A stretch of DNA of 64,000 nt from Rhodoferax ferrireducens (GCF_003347515.1 NZ_QEII01000322.1:1-64000), one strand, 5' to 3'. Counted from the first letter of the stretch, positions 26,641 through 35,512 are shown. Numbers and translations are program-made. Notes: generated by a model from the sequence alone, not told the origin.

Positions 26641-27228
26641 TTATTTCGTCACGGCATCCTTGATGTCCCGCGCCGTTTCCTTGGTTGCTTCAAGCGCCTT
26701 GTCGGCGGCTTCCCTGGTTGCTTCCCAGGCCTTCTGCGCGGCGTCCCGCGTGGCTTCGGCAGCTTTCTGCGCTGCCTCCTTGCCCGACTTGGCCGCTTTT
26801 TTGGCGGCTTCCCCGGCTTTCTGTGCAGCTTCCTTGGTGGCTACCGCTGCTTTTTTGGCCGCTTCCTCGGCTTTTTGGGCGGCCTCTTTGGTGGCTACGG
26901 TCGCTTTCTTAGTGGCCTCTGCCGTCTTGCGGACTGCTTTTTTAGCGGCTTCATCGGCCTCCTGTGCCGCTTGCCGGGCAGCGTCCGCAGCTTTTTGCGA
27001 GGTGTCGCTGACGGCCTGCTCGGCCTTCTCCGCGGCCCGCTGGGCGGCTTCTGCAGCCTTGTGCGTTGCCTCCCTGGCTTCTGCTGCCGCCTTCTTCGCG
27101 CCTTCCTCTGCTTTTTGCAGCACGGACACCTTGGCCGGCTCGGCCGGCTTGGCCGCAGGATCTTGCGCCGCTTGTACGCTGGCGCCGACGATCAGTGCCG
27201 ACAGGATCAGGCATGTTTTCAATTTCAT
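26641..27228 (-). CDS. Secreted Ala/Lys-rich LEA-like repeat protein
   Basis: A 195-residue protein with a Sec signal peptide (MKLKTCLILSALIVGASVQA, cleavage after residue 20 or 21) followed by about 160 residues of imperfect repeats such as ATKEAAQKAEEAAKKA. Nearly everything is Ala, Lys, Glu, Thr and Gln. This composition and 11-residue periodicity recall group 3 LEA proteins and bacterial histone-H1-like tails. After cleavage it would be a periplasmic, highly soluble helical or disordered protein. AAGGAG precedes ATG 27228. The DNA is itself repetitive, so length may vary between strains. Confidence 0.78.
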   Translation of the reverse strand: MKLKTCLILSALIVGASVQAAQDPAAKPAEPAKVSVLQKAEEGAKKAAAEAREATHKAAEAAQRAAEKAEQAVSDTSQKAADAARQAAQEADEAAKKAVRKTAEATKKATVATKEAAQKAEEAAKKAAVATKEAAQKAGEAAKKAAKSGKEAAQKAAEATRDAAQKAWEATREAADKALEATKETARDIKDAVTK

Positions 27229-27296
27229 CGTTTCTTCTCCTTGCAGTCATGGAGCAGGGACGTCTGCTCCGCACGTTTGCCCTGGTCAGGGCATTT

Positions 27297-27908
27297 CTAT
27301 GATTTTTCCTCGTGGCCCGCGCCAAGACCATTGCGCAGCAGGCCGACGACATGCCGCGCAATGGCCTCGGGGTCTTCCTGCTGATCGGTGTAGCCCGGCA
27401 GGAAACGCCGCACCGACTGGGTTTCAAACGGATAGATCACCAGACCGATCGTCGAAATGACGAGCGGTTGGGGGTCCTGGCCCGGAGCGATCTCACCGGC
27501 GAGATCGCGCAGTGCGTTGAACAGGTCTCGAAAGACGCAGTCTGCTAAGCTCTGCAGGCGCGGCTCATTGCTGTCCAGCAGCACCCACTGAATCAAGCGT
27601 CTAAAGTCTTTCTCTTGGGCGAGCATGCGCGTCAGCTGAACGACGAACGCCTCGAGCCGATCCCACGGTTTTCCTCCATTGTCCAGAACGGACTTTAAGG
27701 GCCCCATCTTTTCTTCGAAGGCATAGCCAACCGCATCCAGGCAGAGCTGCGCTTTGTCCGAAAAGTGGTGGTAAAGGGCGGCCGGCGTCACGCCCACGGC
27801 AGCCGCGATATCGCGCATGGAAACTCCGTCGAAGCCGACCGTTGCGAAGAGCGGAACCGACAAGCCGAGGATTTCTTCGCGCGTATGCCTGAAAGCTGGT
27901 TTCACCAT
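27297..27908 (-). CDS. TetR/AcrR-family regulator heading the efflux/lipid operon
   Basis: A 203-residue TetR protein. The helix-turn-helix lies at about 13-58 (GVSMRDIAAAVGVTPAALYHHFSDKAQL), followed by a ligand domain with LDSNEPRLQSL. It is the first gene of the minus-strand run, 68 bases before the LEA-like gene, and a palindromic operator lies 28 bases upstream of its ATG. It probably represses itself and the operon until a hydrophobic inducer binds. Confidence 0.88.
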   Translation of the reverse strand: MVKPAFRHTREEILGLSVPLFATVGFDGVSMRDIAAAVGVTPAALYHHFSDKAQLCLDAVGYAFEEKMGPLKSVLDNGGKPWDRLEAFVVQLTRMLAQEKDFRRLIQWVLLDSNEPRLQSLADCVFRDLFNALRDLAGEIAPGQDPQPLVISTIGLVIYPFETQSVRRFLPGYTDQQEDPEAIARHVVGLLRNGLGAGHEEKS

Positions 27909-27936
27909 TGAATATCACCTGTACTTTGTATGTCAC

Positions 27937-27954
27937 TTAACGAACGTTCATTAA
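27937..27954. promoter_or_regulatory. Probable TetR operator, overlapping a weak promoter
   Basis: TTAACGAACGTTCATTAA is an 18-base palindrome with one mismatched pair. On the minus strand a possible -10 box TTTAAT (27950-27955) overlaps it and a weak -35 TTGCGG lies at 27973-27978 with a 17-base spacer. This placement suits autorepression of the TetR gene. Confidence 0.6.
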
Positions 27955-28155
27955 ATATCAGTTTTCATTATTCCGCAATGAGTAGGGAACACAAATTGAA
28001 GCGATGAATGCGTCAGTGCATTGGCAGTCAACGGATTCTGGCGCGAGGTTGCCAGCCATGCGGCAACAACTCGTCCGTCTGACCGGCTCGCTGGGTAGGC
28101 TGCAGGACAGCATGTCGGGAAGTCCCTGTGGACAGGTTGGCCGGACGAATGCTGA

Positions 28156-28809
28156 CTATCGCGACTTCTTGTGTATGAACAGCGCCATCACTGCATCAGT
28201 CAGGTCATCAAGCGAGGTTCCCTTCTTGGGGTCGAACCACTGTACTGACCGGTTCAGCGCGCCGAAGATCAAAAGGCGCGCCAGGGGCACCTCGGCTTGC
28301 AGGCAGCCAGTCAACGACAGTTCCTGGAGCACAGGCGTCCAAGCCGCTTCGTAGTCACCTTGCAGCTTCGCGATGACGTTGCGCTGCTGCGTGTCGAGAG
28401 AACGCGACTCGTAGAGTACCGCATGCATGAAATCGCTGTTCGGTCCCAGCAGCGTGTCGAAATGTGAACGGATCAATTGCCGCAGCGTGGTTGCAGCGTC
28501 ATGTTCGGCAAGCAGCACGATCGTCTGGCGCGCCAGCGCGCTGCGCATGCCCTCCTGCATCACCTCGTACAACAGCGCATTCTTGCTCTTGAAGTGACAG
28601 AAGAGCGATCCAGAATGCATGCCGACGGCGCTGGCGATGTCACGCGTGCTCGTGCCGTTGAAGCCGTGGCGTCGAAACAGTTTGGCCGCGGCCTTGATCA
28701 GGTCTTGGCGGCGGTTGCCTTCATTTTTCTCGTCCGGCGTCTTGCGCGGGCGGCCTCGACCGTGCTGCGAACCTCGGTCCGGGTGGTCGGTGCTGGGGGG
28801 GCTGGCCAT
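28156..28809 (-). CDS. TetR-family regulator
   Basis: A 217-residue regulator. After a basic, proline-rich tail (about 1-32, GRGRPRKTPDEKNEG), the helix-turn-helix reads GFNGTSTRDIASAVGMHSGSLFCHF. The C-terminal part (FDTLLGPNSDFMHAVLYESRSL) resembles regulators of fatty-acid and branched-chain catabolism such as the KstR2/PaaR-like group. ATG 28809 stands four bases after the acyl-CoA dehydrogenase stop, so it is co-transcribed as the last gene of the catabolic cluster. A second TetR gene of similar type lies at the far end of the cluster. Confidence 0.87.
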   Translation of the reverse strand: MASPPSTDHPDRGSQHGRGRPRKTPDEKNEGNRRQDLIKAAAKLFRRHGFNGTSTRDIASAVGMHSGSLFCHFKSKNALLYEVMQEGMRSALARQTIVLLAEHDAATTLRQLIRSHFDTLLGPNSDFMHAVLYESRSLDTQQRNVIAKLQGDYEAAWTPVLQELSLTGCLQAEVPLARLLIFGALNRSVQWFDPKKGTSLDDLTDAVMALFIHKKSR

Positions 28810-28813
28810 TCGC

Positions 28814-30007
28814 TCAGTACGACTTGGGCAAACCCAGCACGTGTTCGCCGATGTAGTTGAGCAGCATCTCGTTGTTGATGGGCGCGATTTCCAGCAGGCG
28901 CACCATCGGCCACAGCGTGATGATGTCGTAGTCGCGGTCAAAGCCGTAGCCGCCGTGGGTTTGCAGCGCGGCCTCGACGGCGGCCACGGCCGCCTGCGAG
29001 CCCAGCAGCTTGGCCATGTTGGCATGCGCACCGGCGTCTTCGCCGGCGTCGAAGCGTTCGGCGGCATTGTAGGTCATCAGCCGCGCCGCCTCAATCTGCG
29101 CCTTGGCCTGCGCCATGCGGTGCTGCAGCGCCTGGTACGAGCCGATCGGTTTGCCGAAGGGCTTGCGGTCCTTCGAATAGGCCACCGCCTTGGCCAGCGC
29201 ATAGTCGCCCAGGCCGATGGCGGCGCCGGCGGCCAGCAGGCGCTCCGAGTTCAGGCCTTCGAACATCAGCTTGGCGCCCTTGCCGGCCTCGCCGATCAGC
29301 GCGTCGGCGGGCAGCTTGACGTTGTCAAAGAACACCATGTACTGGCGCTCGGCGGTTTCGACCTGGATGTTGAGTTGCGTCAGCTGGATGCCGGGCGTCT
29401 TCATGTCCAGCACGAACAGCGAGATGCCGTCGGTGCGGTGCTTCACCTCGCCGGCCTTGGTGGTGCGGGCGATCACCAGCATGTAGTCGGCATCGCGGGC
29501 GCCGGAGATGAAGACCTTCTGGCCATTGAGCACCCAGCCGTCGCCGTCCGGCGTGGCCAGCGTGGTCATGGCAAAGCTGTTGGTGCCGGCATTGGGTTCG
29601 GTGATGGCAAAGCACAGCTTCTTCTCGCCAGTACAGGTCGGTGTGACGTATTTCCTGATTTGCTCGGGTGTACCGTGGCGCATGATCGGCACCCGGCCCA
29701 GCCCGGTGACGACCAGGAACAGTGTGGGCACGCCGGCCAAAGCGAGCGCCTCGTTGAGCGCGCTGATCTCCAGCACGCCGCCGCCGGAGCCGCCGTACTC
29801 TTCCGGGACGGACAGGCCGAGCAGGCCGAACTCGCCGAGCTTTTGCCACAGCTCGTCGGGGAAGCGGTCTTCCTTGATGCACTGCAGGATGTAGCTGCGC
29901 GGGTACAGGGTGGTGACGCCGCGGGCGGCTTCCTGCACGTCGCGGATGCGATCGCGCAGGGCCGCGGATGCGGTGTTGGCAATGGCGGTGCTGGCTGGGG
30001 TGCTCAT
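28814..30007 (-). CDS. Acyl-CoA dehydrogenase
   Basis: A flavin enzyme (397 residues) that introduces the alpha-beta double bond into an acyl-CoA and hands electrons to ETF. Visible are the N-terminal helical domain, the FAD/substrate block CFAITEPNAGTNSFAM, the beta domain with WVLNGQKVFISGARDAD, and the C-terminal QTHGGYGFDRDYDI with a candidate catalytic Glu in APINNEML. The next gene upstream encodes an AtuA homologue, so it could be the citronellyl-CoA dehydrogenase counterpart (AtuD); this is inference from context. Confidence 0.88.
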   Translation of the reverse strand: MSTPASTAIANTASAALRDRIRDVQEAARGVTTLYPRSYILQCIKEDRFPDELWQKLGEFGLLGLSVPEEYGGSGGGVLEISALNEALALAGVPTLFLVVTGLGRVPIMRHGTPEQIRKYVTPTCTGEKKLCFAITEPNAGTNSFAMTTLATPDGDGWVLNGQKVFISGARDADYMLVIARTTKAGEVKHRTDGISLFVLDMKTPGIQLTQLNIQVETAERQYMVFFDNVKLPADALIGEAGKGAKLMFEGLNSERLLAAGAAIGLGDYALAKAVAYSKDRKPFGKPIGSYQALQHRMAQAKAQIEAARLMTYNAAERFDAGEDAGAHANMAKLLGSQAAVAAVEAALQTHGGYGFDRDYDIITLWPMVRLLEIAPINNEMLLNYIGEHVLGLPKSY

Positions 30008-30049
30008 GGTGAGTGTCTCCGTCTTGGGTTGTTAATTTATGGGTTTTTG

Positions 30050-31831
30050 TCAAAGTGCCAGGTCGGCGGGAATCGGCACCGGGAAATCAAGCAGCATCTG
30101 GGCGAAGGCCTTGCCCTGCGAGTCCATGCGGACCGAGGCGATGCCACCGCCGCCCAGCGCTTCGTGCAGCAGAAAGTTCAGCGCGTGCGTGCCGGGCAAG
30201 TCGAAGCGTCGCACGCTGCCCTTGACCAGGTGGGCGAACCAGGCTGCCACCGCCTGCTCGGTCAGGGCGGCGCGAATGAAGGGCAGGTAGCCGGGTTGGC
30301 GCGCCAGGATGCCGATGTTGGCGGCGTCGCCCTTGTCGCCGCTGCGGCCCCAGGCCAGCTTGACCAGCGGCACCGTGCGCGTGCCGCGCGCAAAGGCATC
30401 GGCGGCGGGCAGGGGGCCGCCCACCTGGGGCAGGCTTGCCGGGTCAAACGGCTGGCCGTTCAACTGGGGTGCTGCCACGGTCTGCTCGCCCATGTCGATG
30501 CTCGTGAGCACCTGGGTCTTGGGCACCAGGCAGGAGAACAGCCGAACCACCGGCTGCACTTTGGGCCGCCCGTCGGTGAAGCCGGTGATGGCCGGTGCCG
30601 ACATCAGGGCCATGGGTGCCACCTCGCGGGAAAACAGTTCGAGCGCGTCCTTGACCGGATGGCGCACGCCGACCTTGATCATCACCTCGCGCGCATCGGG
30701 CCGCGCATGCGGGCCGTAAGTGTCTTCGGCGCCGATGACCTCGATGCTGGTTTCGGTGAAGTCGGGCCAGCCGCGCGCCGCGTAGTGGCGCCGCATGCGC
30801 GCCAGCATGGCCGCGCCCACGCGCTGCGCCTTGGCGCCGGCATCGATGCCGCCGATCATGAACAGGCTCATGGCCCGAAAGCCGTCGGCGTAGGTGATGC
30901 TGGCCTTGGCCTGGTCGGTCGGCGGCAGGCCGCGCGCGCCCTTGACCTCGACGCGGTCGGGGCCGACTTGCGTCAGCGTCACGCCGGTGAAGTCGCACAC
31001 CACGTCGGGCAGGATGTAGGCGCGCGGGTCGCCGATCTCGTACAGCATCTGCTCGCCCACGGTGGAAGGGCAGATGAGCCCGCCCGTGCCTTCGGGCTTG
31101 CTGATGAGGAAGCTGCCGTCGGCCTGGCATTCAGCAATGGGGAAGCCCATGTCGTCCCAGCCCGGCACGGCTTCCCAGTCGGTGTAATTGCCGCCCGTGA
31201 CCTGCGTGCCGCATTCGATCAGGTGGCCGGCCAGGCTGCCCTGGGCCAGGCAGTCGTGGTCGGCAGCGCTCCAGCCAAAGGCATGGATCAGCGGCGCCAG
31301 CGTGACCGCGCTGTCGACGCAGCGGCCGGTAACCACGATGTCGGCGCCGGCATCGAGCGCGGCGGCAATCGGGAAGGCGCCGAGGTAGGCGTTGGCGCTC
31401 ATCACTTTGGCGGGGAAGGGGCTGCCTGCGAACATCTCCCGGGTGCCGGCGGCGCGCAGCGCGTCCATCTGCGGTATCAGGTCGTCGCCCAGTACGGCGG
31501 CGATTTTCAGGTTAACGCCTTCGGCCTGCGCCGCCGCCACCAGCGCGGCGCGGCAGGCGGACGGGTTGACGCCGCCGGCGTTGGCAATGACCTTGATGCC
31601 GCGCGATTTGATCTCCTTCATCAGGGGCTGGAGGGTGGTCACGAAATCCGGTGCATAGCCCAGTGCCGGGTCCTTGGCCTTGGCGCGGCTGAGCAGCGAC
31701 ATGGTGATTTCGGCCAGGTAGTCGAACACCAGCACGTCGATGTTGCCGTGCTGCACCAGTTGGGCGGCGGCGAATTCGGTGTCGCCCCAGAAGCCCGAGG
31801 CGCTGCCGATGCGAAGGGTAGTTTTTTTCAT
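30050..31831 (-). CDS. AtuA-like acyclic terpene utilisation protein (DUF1446)
   Basis: A 593-residue protein with the DUF1446/AtuA domain over roughly residues 5-450 (RIGSASGFWGD, IANAGGVNPSACRAAL, VVTGRCVDSAVTLAPL) and the C-terminal AtuA-like extension (VPLVKLAWGRSGDKGDAANIGI). AtuA is required for citronellol and geraniol degradation in Pseudomonas, but its reaction is not known to me. It lies in one run with carboxylase and acyl-CoA dehydrogenase genes, as in the atu operon. ATG 31831 is followed by a basic start. Confidence 0.87.
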   Translation of the reverse strand: MKKTTLRIGSASGFWGDTEFAAAQLVQHGNIDVLVFDYLAEITMSLLSRAKAKDPALGYAPDFVTTLQPLMKEIKSRGIKVIANAGGVNPSACRAALVAAAQAEGVNLKIAAVLGDDLIPQMDALRAAGTREMFAGSPFPAKVMSANAYLGAFPIAAALDAGADIVVTGRCVDSAVTLAPLIHAFGWSAADHDCLAQGSLAGHLIECGTQVTGGNYTDWEAVPGWDDMGFPIAECQADGSFLISKPEGTGGLICPSTVGEQMLYEIGDPRAYILPDVVCDFTGVTLTQVGPDRVEVKGARGLPPTDQAKASITYADGFRAMSLFMIGGIDAGAKAQRVGAAMLARMRRHYAARGWPDFTETSIEVIGAEDTYGPHARPDAREVMIKVGVRHPVKDALELFSREVAPMALMSAPAITGFTDGRPKVQPVVRLFSCLVPKTQVLTSIDMGEQTVAAPQLNGQPFDPASLPQVGGPLPAADAFARGTRTVPLVKLAWGRSGDKGDAANIGILARQPGYLPFIRAALTEQAVAAWFAHLVKGSVRRFDLPGTHALNFLLHEALGGGGIASVRMDSQGKAFAQMLLDFPVPIPADLAL

Positions 31832-31861
31832 GAGGGTGTACTTTCGTTGTGGGGGATCGAA

Positions 31862-32356
31862 TCAGGCTGGCGTGGATGCGTTGTTGCGCGGCCAGAACAC
31901 GCGCCAGATGCCTTTGGCCGTGGCGCAGACCTTGCCATTGGCATCCAGGAAACGGCCTTCGGCGAAGGCGGTGCTGCGGCTCACCCGCACCACCTTGCCG
32001 TGGGCCTCGAAGCGGTCGCCTATCGCGGCGTCGAGGTAGGTGATGTCAAGGTTCATGGTGAACTGGCGCAGTTCGAACGGATCAATCTCCAGCGCCTCGG
32101 GCATGGCCAGCAGCGATGAGATGATGGCCCAGCCGAGCGCGCCATCGAACATGTAGGAGACGACGCCGCCGTTGAGTACGTGATCGGTTCCGCCGCCGCC
32201 GCGCTGCGACGGCAGCACTTGCGGCAGCCGCACCACCACCTCGCCGGTGCCGATTTCTTCGACTTCCAGGCTCTGGGCCTTCAAAAAAGTGTTGTCACGC
32301 CAGCTCCGCTTGTAGTCGACGATGCGCTGGGATTTGGATGGATCAGTGTTCGACAA
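31862..32356 (-). CDS. PaaI-type hotdog thioesterase
   Basis: A 164-residue hotdog-fold protein of the PaaI group, which hydrolyses acyl-CoA esters. The helix motif with VLNGGVVSYMFDGALGWAI carries the usual asparagine and glycine pair and the catalytic Asp region, and ITYLDAAIGDRFEAHGKVVR forms the beta-sheet. It likely frees CoA from stalled intermediates of the pathway. It is 30 bases upstream of the AtuA-like gene on the same strand. Confidence 0.83.
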   Translation of the reverse strand: MSNTDPSKSQRIVDYKRSWRDNTFLKAQSLEVEEIGTGEVVVRLPQVLPSQRGGGGTDHVLNGGVVSYMFDGALGWAIISSLLAMPEALEIDPFELRQFTMNLDITYLDAAIGDRFEAHGKVVRVSRSTAFAEGRFLDANGKVCATAKGIWRVFWPRNNASTPA

Positions 32357-32407
32357 TCTGGGTACTCCGTTGGGTGCTTGTGATGTGATGAGGGGGTCAA
32401 TGGCGAT

Positions 32408-34060
32408 TTAAGGTATCGCCAGTTGCTCGATGCGTTGCACATGGGCCGCCAGTGATCGGCGCGCCAGTGGCCAGAGTGCTGCGGGGGTGTTGTCGTAGGC
32501 CAGCGGCAACCAGTTGTCCGGGCCGCCTCGCGGGATTGCGCGCATGGTGGCCAGCACCTTGGCCTCGCGCCGCAGGCGGTAGGCCTTGAGCTGTGCGATG
32601 GCCTGTGCTGCGTCCCCGATCACATGGCCGTGCGCTGGCAGGATGAATTCGATGCGATCTTGCTCGCAGGTCAGCGCCAGGCGGTCCAGCGAATCGAGAT
32701 AGGCGCTCATGTCGCCGTCCGGCGGGTCGATGATGGTGGTGCTGCCACTGAGGATGTGGTCGCCCGAGAACAGCAAGCCATCCTCTTCGAGGATCAGGCA
32801 GAGGTGGTTGGCGGCGTGCCCCGGTGTGTGCACCACGCGCAGGGTGATGGCGTGGTCATCCGTGGGCTCACTGATGCGCAGCGTCAGACACTCGCCGTCA
32901 GCCAGGGCGCGGTCGGGTGTGAAGTGAGAATTGGCGCGCGCGGTGGCAGCCGAGGCCAGACCCAGCACCGGCGGTGCATGGCCGGTCAGGCGGGCGCAGG
33001 CTTGGGCCAGCGGCCGCGCCGCCGGTGCGTGGTCGGGGTGCGAATGGGTGCAGACGATGGCCTTGACCCTGCCCGCCGTGAACGCCAGCAGGCGTTCGAT
33101 ATGGTCGTTCAGCAAGGGGCCCGGATCAATGACGATGTAGCCACTGGCCGCATCGCCCACGATGTAGCTGTTGGTGCCGGGGCCGGTCATGACGCTGGCG
33201 TTGGGGGCGGTGAGGCGATGCAAGTGCCGCAACAGGGGCACCGGCCGCTCGTGCTGCCAGTCCAGCGCATGTTCAAGCTGGCCGTCTGGGCACACCAGCG
33301 CGAGTTCGCCATACGGCGCTTCGTGCTCCATGAAACGTGTTGGCTGACCGCCGACCAGACCACCCCGAGGGCAGGAGTTCCACAGCGGCGCATCTTCGGT
33401 ACAGGCCGCCAGGGCCTGCTCGGCCTGCTCGAAATCCGCTAGCCAGAGCAGGGTGCGGATGGTGGGAAAGATCATGAAAAAGTTGCCGGTCTGGTGCTGT
33501 GCCAGCGCATCCTGGGGCCTGACCCAGACGGGCTCGAACTGTTCCATTTCGTCGGCCACCGGGTCTTGCTGGTCCGGCATGAGCGCGGCGAAGAAGGCGG
33601 TGTCGAAACGCTTGGGCACGCTGCGGTCTGTCGTCCAGCAGGCCAGCATGCGCGCCTGATCGAGCATCAGTGACCAGCCCCGGCTTTGCAGTTGCGGGTA
33701 CAGCGCCTGGCTGCGGTCCAGAGCTTGAAGGTGGGTGCGGGTGATGGGTTGACCATTAGCTTGCACCGCCAGCAGTATGCCCAGTTCCTCGAAGGTTTCC
33801 CGCAGCGCCGCCAGCGCCGCCGTGCGGTAGCGTCCGCCCGTGTCGGGCGTGCGCGCGAGCGTGTGTGCCTGGTGGTCGTCGGGGTCCACGCGCCCTCCTG
33901 GGAAAACATAGGCGCCGGGCAGGAAGCTGGCTGTCGGCGAGCGCCGGGTCATCAACACTTCGACGCCAAGCGCACCATCCCGCAGCAGCAGCAGGGTGGC
34001 GGCCGGGTGCGCGGTGACCGGCTCTTTGCGGGGGTGGAGTTGCAATGTGGGGCGGGCCAT
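32408..34060 (-). CDS. Fusion of Nudix hydrolase and metallo-beta-lactamase-fold hydrolase
   Basis: A 550-residue two-domain protein. Residues ~15-230 are a Nudix domain (LPGAYVFPGGRVDPDD, then RETFEELGILL as the Nudix helix). Residues ~275-510 are a metallo-beta-lactamase domain with THSHPDH, HTPGHAANH, FSGDHIL and PAHGHV, giving all zinc-binding positions. Nudix proteins of this long type often cleave CoA or related dinucleotides, and glyoxalase-II-like domains often hydrolyse thioesters, so a role in cleaning up damaged acyl-CoA is possible. The substrate is not known. Confidence 0.85.
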   Translation of the reverse strand: MARPTLQLHPRKEPVTAHPAATLLLLRDGALGVEVLMTRRSPTASFLPGAYVFPGGRVDPDDHQAHTLARTPDTGGRYRTAALAALRETFEELGILLAVQANGQPITRTHLQALDRSQALYPQLQSRGWSLMLDQARMLACWTTDRSVPKRFDTAFFAALMPDQQDPVADEMEQFEPVWVRPQDALAQHQTGNFFMIFPTIRTLLWLADFEQAEQALAACTEDAPLWNSCPRGGLVGGQPTRFMEHEAPYGELALVCPDGQLEHALDWQHERPVPLLRHLHRLTAPNASVMTGPGTNSYIVGDAASGYIVIDPGPLLNDHIERLLAFTAGRVKAIVCTHSHPDHAPAARPLAQACARLTGHAPPVLGLASAATARANSHFTPDRALADGECLTLRISEPTDDHAITLRVVHTPGHAANHLCLILEEDGLLFSGDHILSGSTTIIDPPDGDMSAYLDSLDRLALTCEQDRIEFILPAHGHVIGDAAQAIAQLKAYRLRREAKVLATMRAIPRGGPDNWLPLAYDNTPAALWPLARRSLAAHVQRIEQLAIP

Positions 34061-34093
34061 GGGCAGTGTCCTTTGAGTGTGGGTGGGTGGGCT

Positions 34094-35512
34094 TCAGGCG
34101 CCGGCCGAGTGGCTGCGCAGCAAAGCGTCGAGCGTGCTTTCCAGGTGTGCGAGGGAGTTGCATTCGCGCGCGATGTGGCAATAGGGCGCGTAGCGTTTCA
34201 TCTCCGAGTCGCCCAGGCCCCAGAACGAGACCGGCTCGGGGTTGAGCCAGATGACCCGGCGCGCGCGCTGGTAGAGCAGTTGCATGACCTCTGCATGGGC
34301 TTCGCCGCGGTTGTTGCGCGCGTCGCCGAGGATCAGCACCGTGGTGCGGCGATCAATGTCGTCCAGCAGTTGCTCTTCAATGTCGAGCAGCGTCTGCCCG
34401 TAGTCAGTGCCGCTGCCGCCTACCGCCTGCATGACTTTATCCACGGCTTGCTCGACCGGCAGCGACTCGAAGGTGTCGCTCACCTCGACCAAGTGGTTGG
34501 TGAAGGCGAAGCTGCGCAGATCGCTCACCTGCTCGCCCAGGCTGTGCAGAAACAGCAGCAAAAAGCGCGCGTACTGGCGCACCGAGCCGCTGACATCGCA
34601 AATGGCCACCACGCGTGGCCGGTCCACCACCTTGGAGCGCCAGAAGGTCTCGAACATCACGCCGTCGTAGGCAGCGTTCTTGCGCAGGGTCTTGCGGAAG
34701 TCGAGCTGGCCGCGCACCCGCTTTTTTTTGCGCCGCGAATGGCGCTCGGCCAGCCGTTTGGCAATTTTGCTGACGATGACGTGCATGCGCGCGAAATCGC
34801 GTTTTTCGATGTTGGAGAGCTTTTGCGATTGCAGGAAGTCGTCGTGCAGCTGGCGCGTCGGCGCCGTGCCGAAGAGCGCGAGCTTGCGCTCGACAAAATT
34901 GCGCACCTCCACGAACAATTTCTTGCGCGCCAGCTCCAGCGCTTTGGCACGCTCGGGAGCCATTGTCTGGCGTTTGGCGTCAGAGATTTCGCGGTCCAGC
35001 AACTCCAGCCCCATGGCCTGCTGGATTTTCTGGGTGTAGTAGCCTTTTTGGGTGAAGAACCAGATGTCGGTCAGACCGACCTCGCGTGCAGCTTCCTGCA
35101 TGCGCTTGGCCAGTGCCGCCGAGTCACCCGCCAGCAGCAATTGCGACAGAGCCTGGCCGCCGCTGCCCTGGCAGCCGCCCGGCCCGCCGGAGCCGGTGGC
35201 CGTCGGGTCTTTGGGGCTTTGCTCGGGCGGGTCTTGCGCTGGTGAGGCGTCGGCACCGGGCTGGGCCGCACCGCCGGGTGCGGCCATGTTCTCAAAAGAG
35301 CTGAAACGGAAGAAGCGATCAAAGGCCTCGTCGAACAGGACGCGATCCGTGGTGGTTTTCGCCAGTGTCGTGCCCAATGCGCTTTTCAGCAGGGTGCGGT
35401 CGCTCCAGCCGACCAGCTCCACGGCGCGCGCCGCATCGATCTGGGCGTTCAGGCTGATCTCGAGGTCGCTGCCGCGCAGCGCCTTGAAAAAGTCTTCAAG
35501 CGTGGCTTGCAC
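34094..35512 (-). CDS. VWA-domain protein (CoxE-like), partner of MoxR ATPase
   Basis: A 472-residue protein. The N-terminal ~100 residues are helical (TLEDFFKALRGSDLEIS), then comes a Pro/Gly/Ala-rich linker, a basic helical region, and a von Willebrand A domain with the metal site DVSGS followed by conserved Asp and Thr regions (GSGTDYGQTL, LILGDARNN). Such proteins work with MoxR ATPases to insert metals or remodel enzymes, as CoxE does for CO dehydrogenase. I chose GTG 35512 because GGAGAG stands five bases upstream; ATG 35527 is the alternative. It overlaps the MoxR gene. Confidence 0.85.
   Translation of the reverse strand: MQATLEDFFKALRGSDLEISLNAQIDAARAVELVGWSDRTLLKSALGTTLAKTTTDRVLFDEAFDRFFRFSSFENMAAPGGAAQPGADASPAQDPPEQSPKDPTATGSGGPGGCQGSGGQALSQLLLAGDSAALAKRMQEAAREVGLTDIWFFTQKGYYTQKIQQAMGLELLDREISDAKRQTMAPERAKALELARKKLFVEVRNFVERKLALFGTAPTRQLHDDFLQSQKLSNIEKRDFARMHVIVSKIAKRLAERHSRRKKKRVRGQLDFRKTLRKNAAYDGVMFETFWRSKVVDRPRVVAICDVSGSVRQYARFLLLFLHSLGEQVSDLRSFAFTNHLVEVSDTFESLPVEQAVDKVMQAVGGSGTDYGQTLLDIEEQLLDDIDRRTTVLILGDARNNRGEAHAEVMQLLYQRARRVIWLNPEPVSFWGLGDSEMKRYAPYCHIARECNSLAHLESTLDALLRSHSAGA

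Noticed and set aside
26641..27228. Repetitive DNA that could be taken for a CRISPR array or tandem repeat
   Set aside because: Units are short, imperfect and without spacers, and they translate into an Ala/Lys repeat protein with signal peptide and ribosome-binding site.
28619..32119. A 1166-codon open frame on the plus strand
   Set aside because: It lies opposite a TetR gene, an acyl-CoA dehydrogenase, an AtuA homologue and a thioesterase, all with clear motifs. Its product is His/Gln/Arg/Gly-rich without family character, as expected for the antisense of GC-rich genes.
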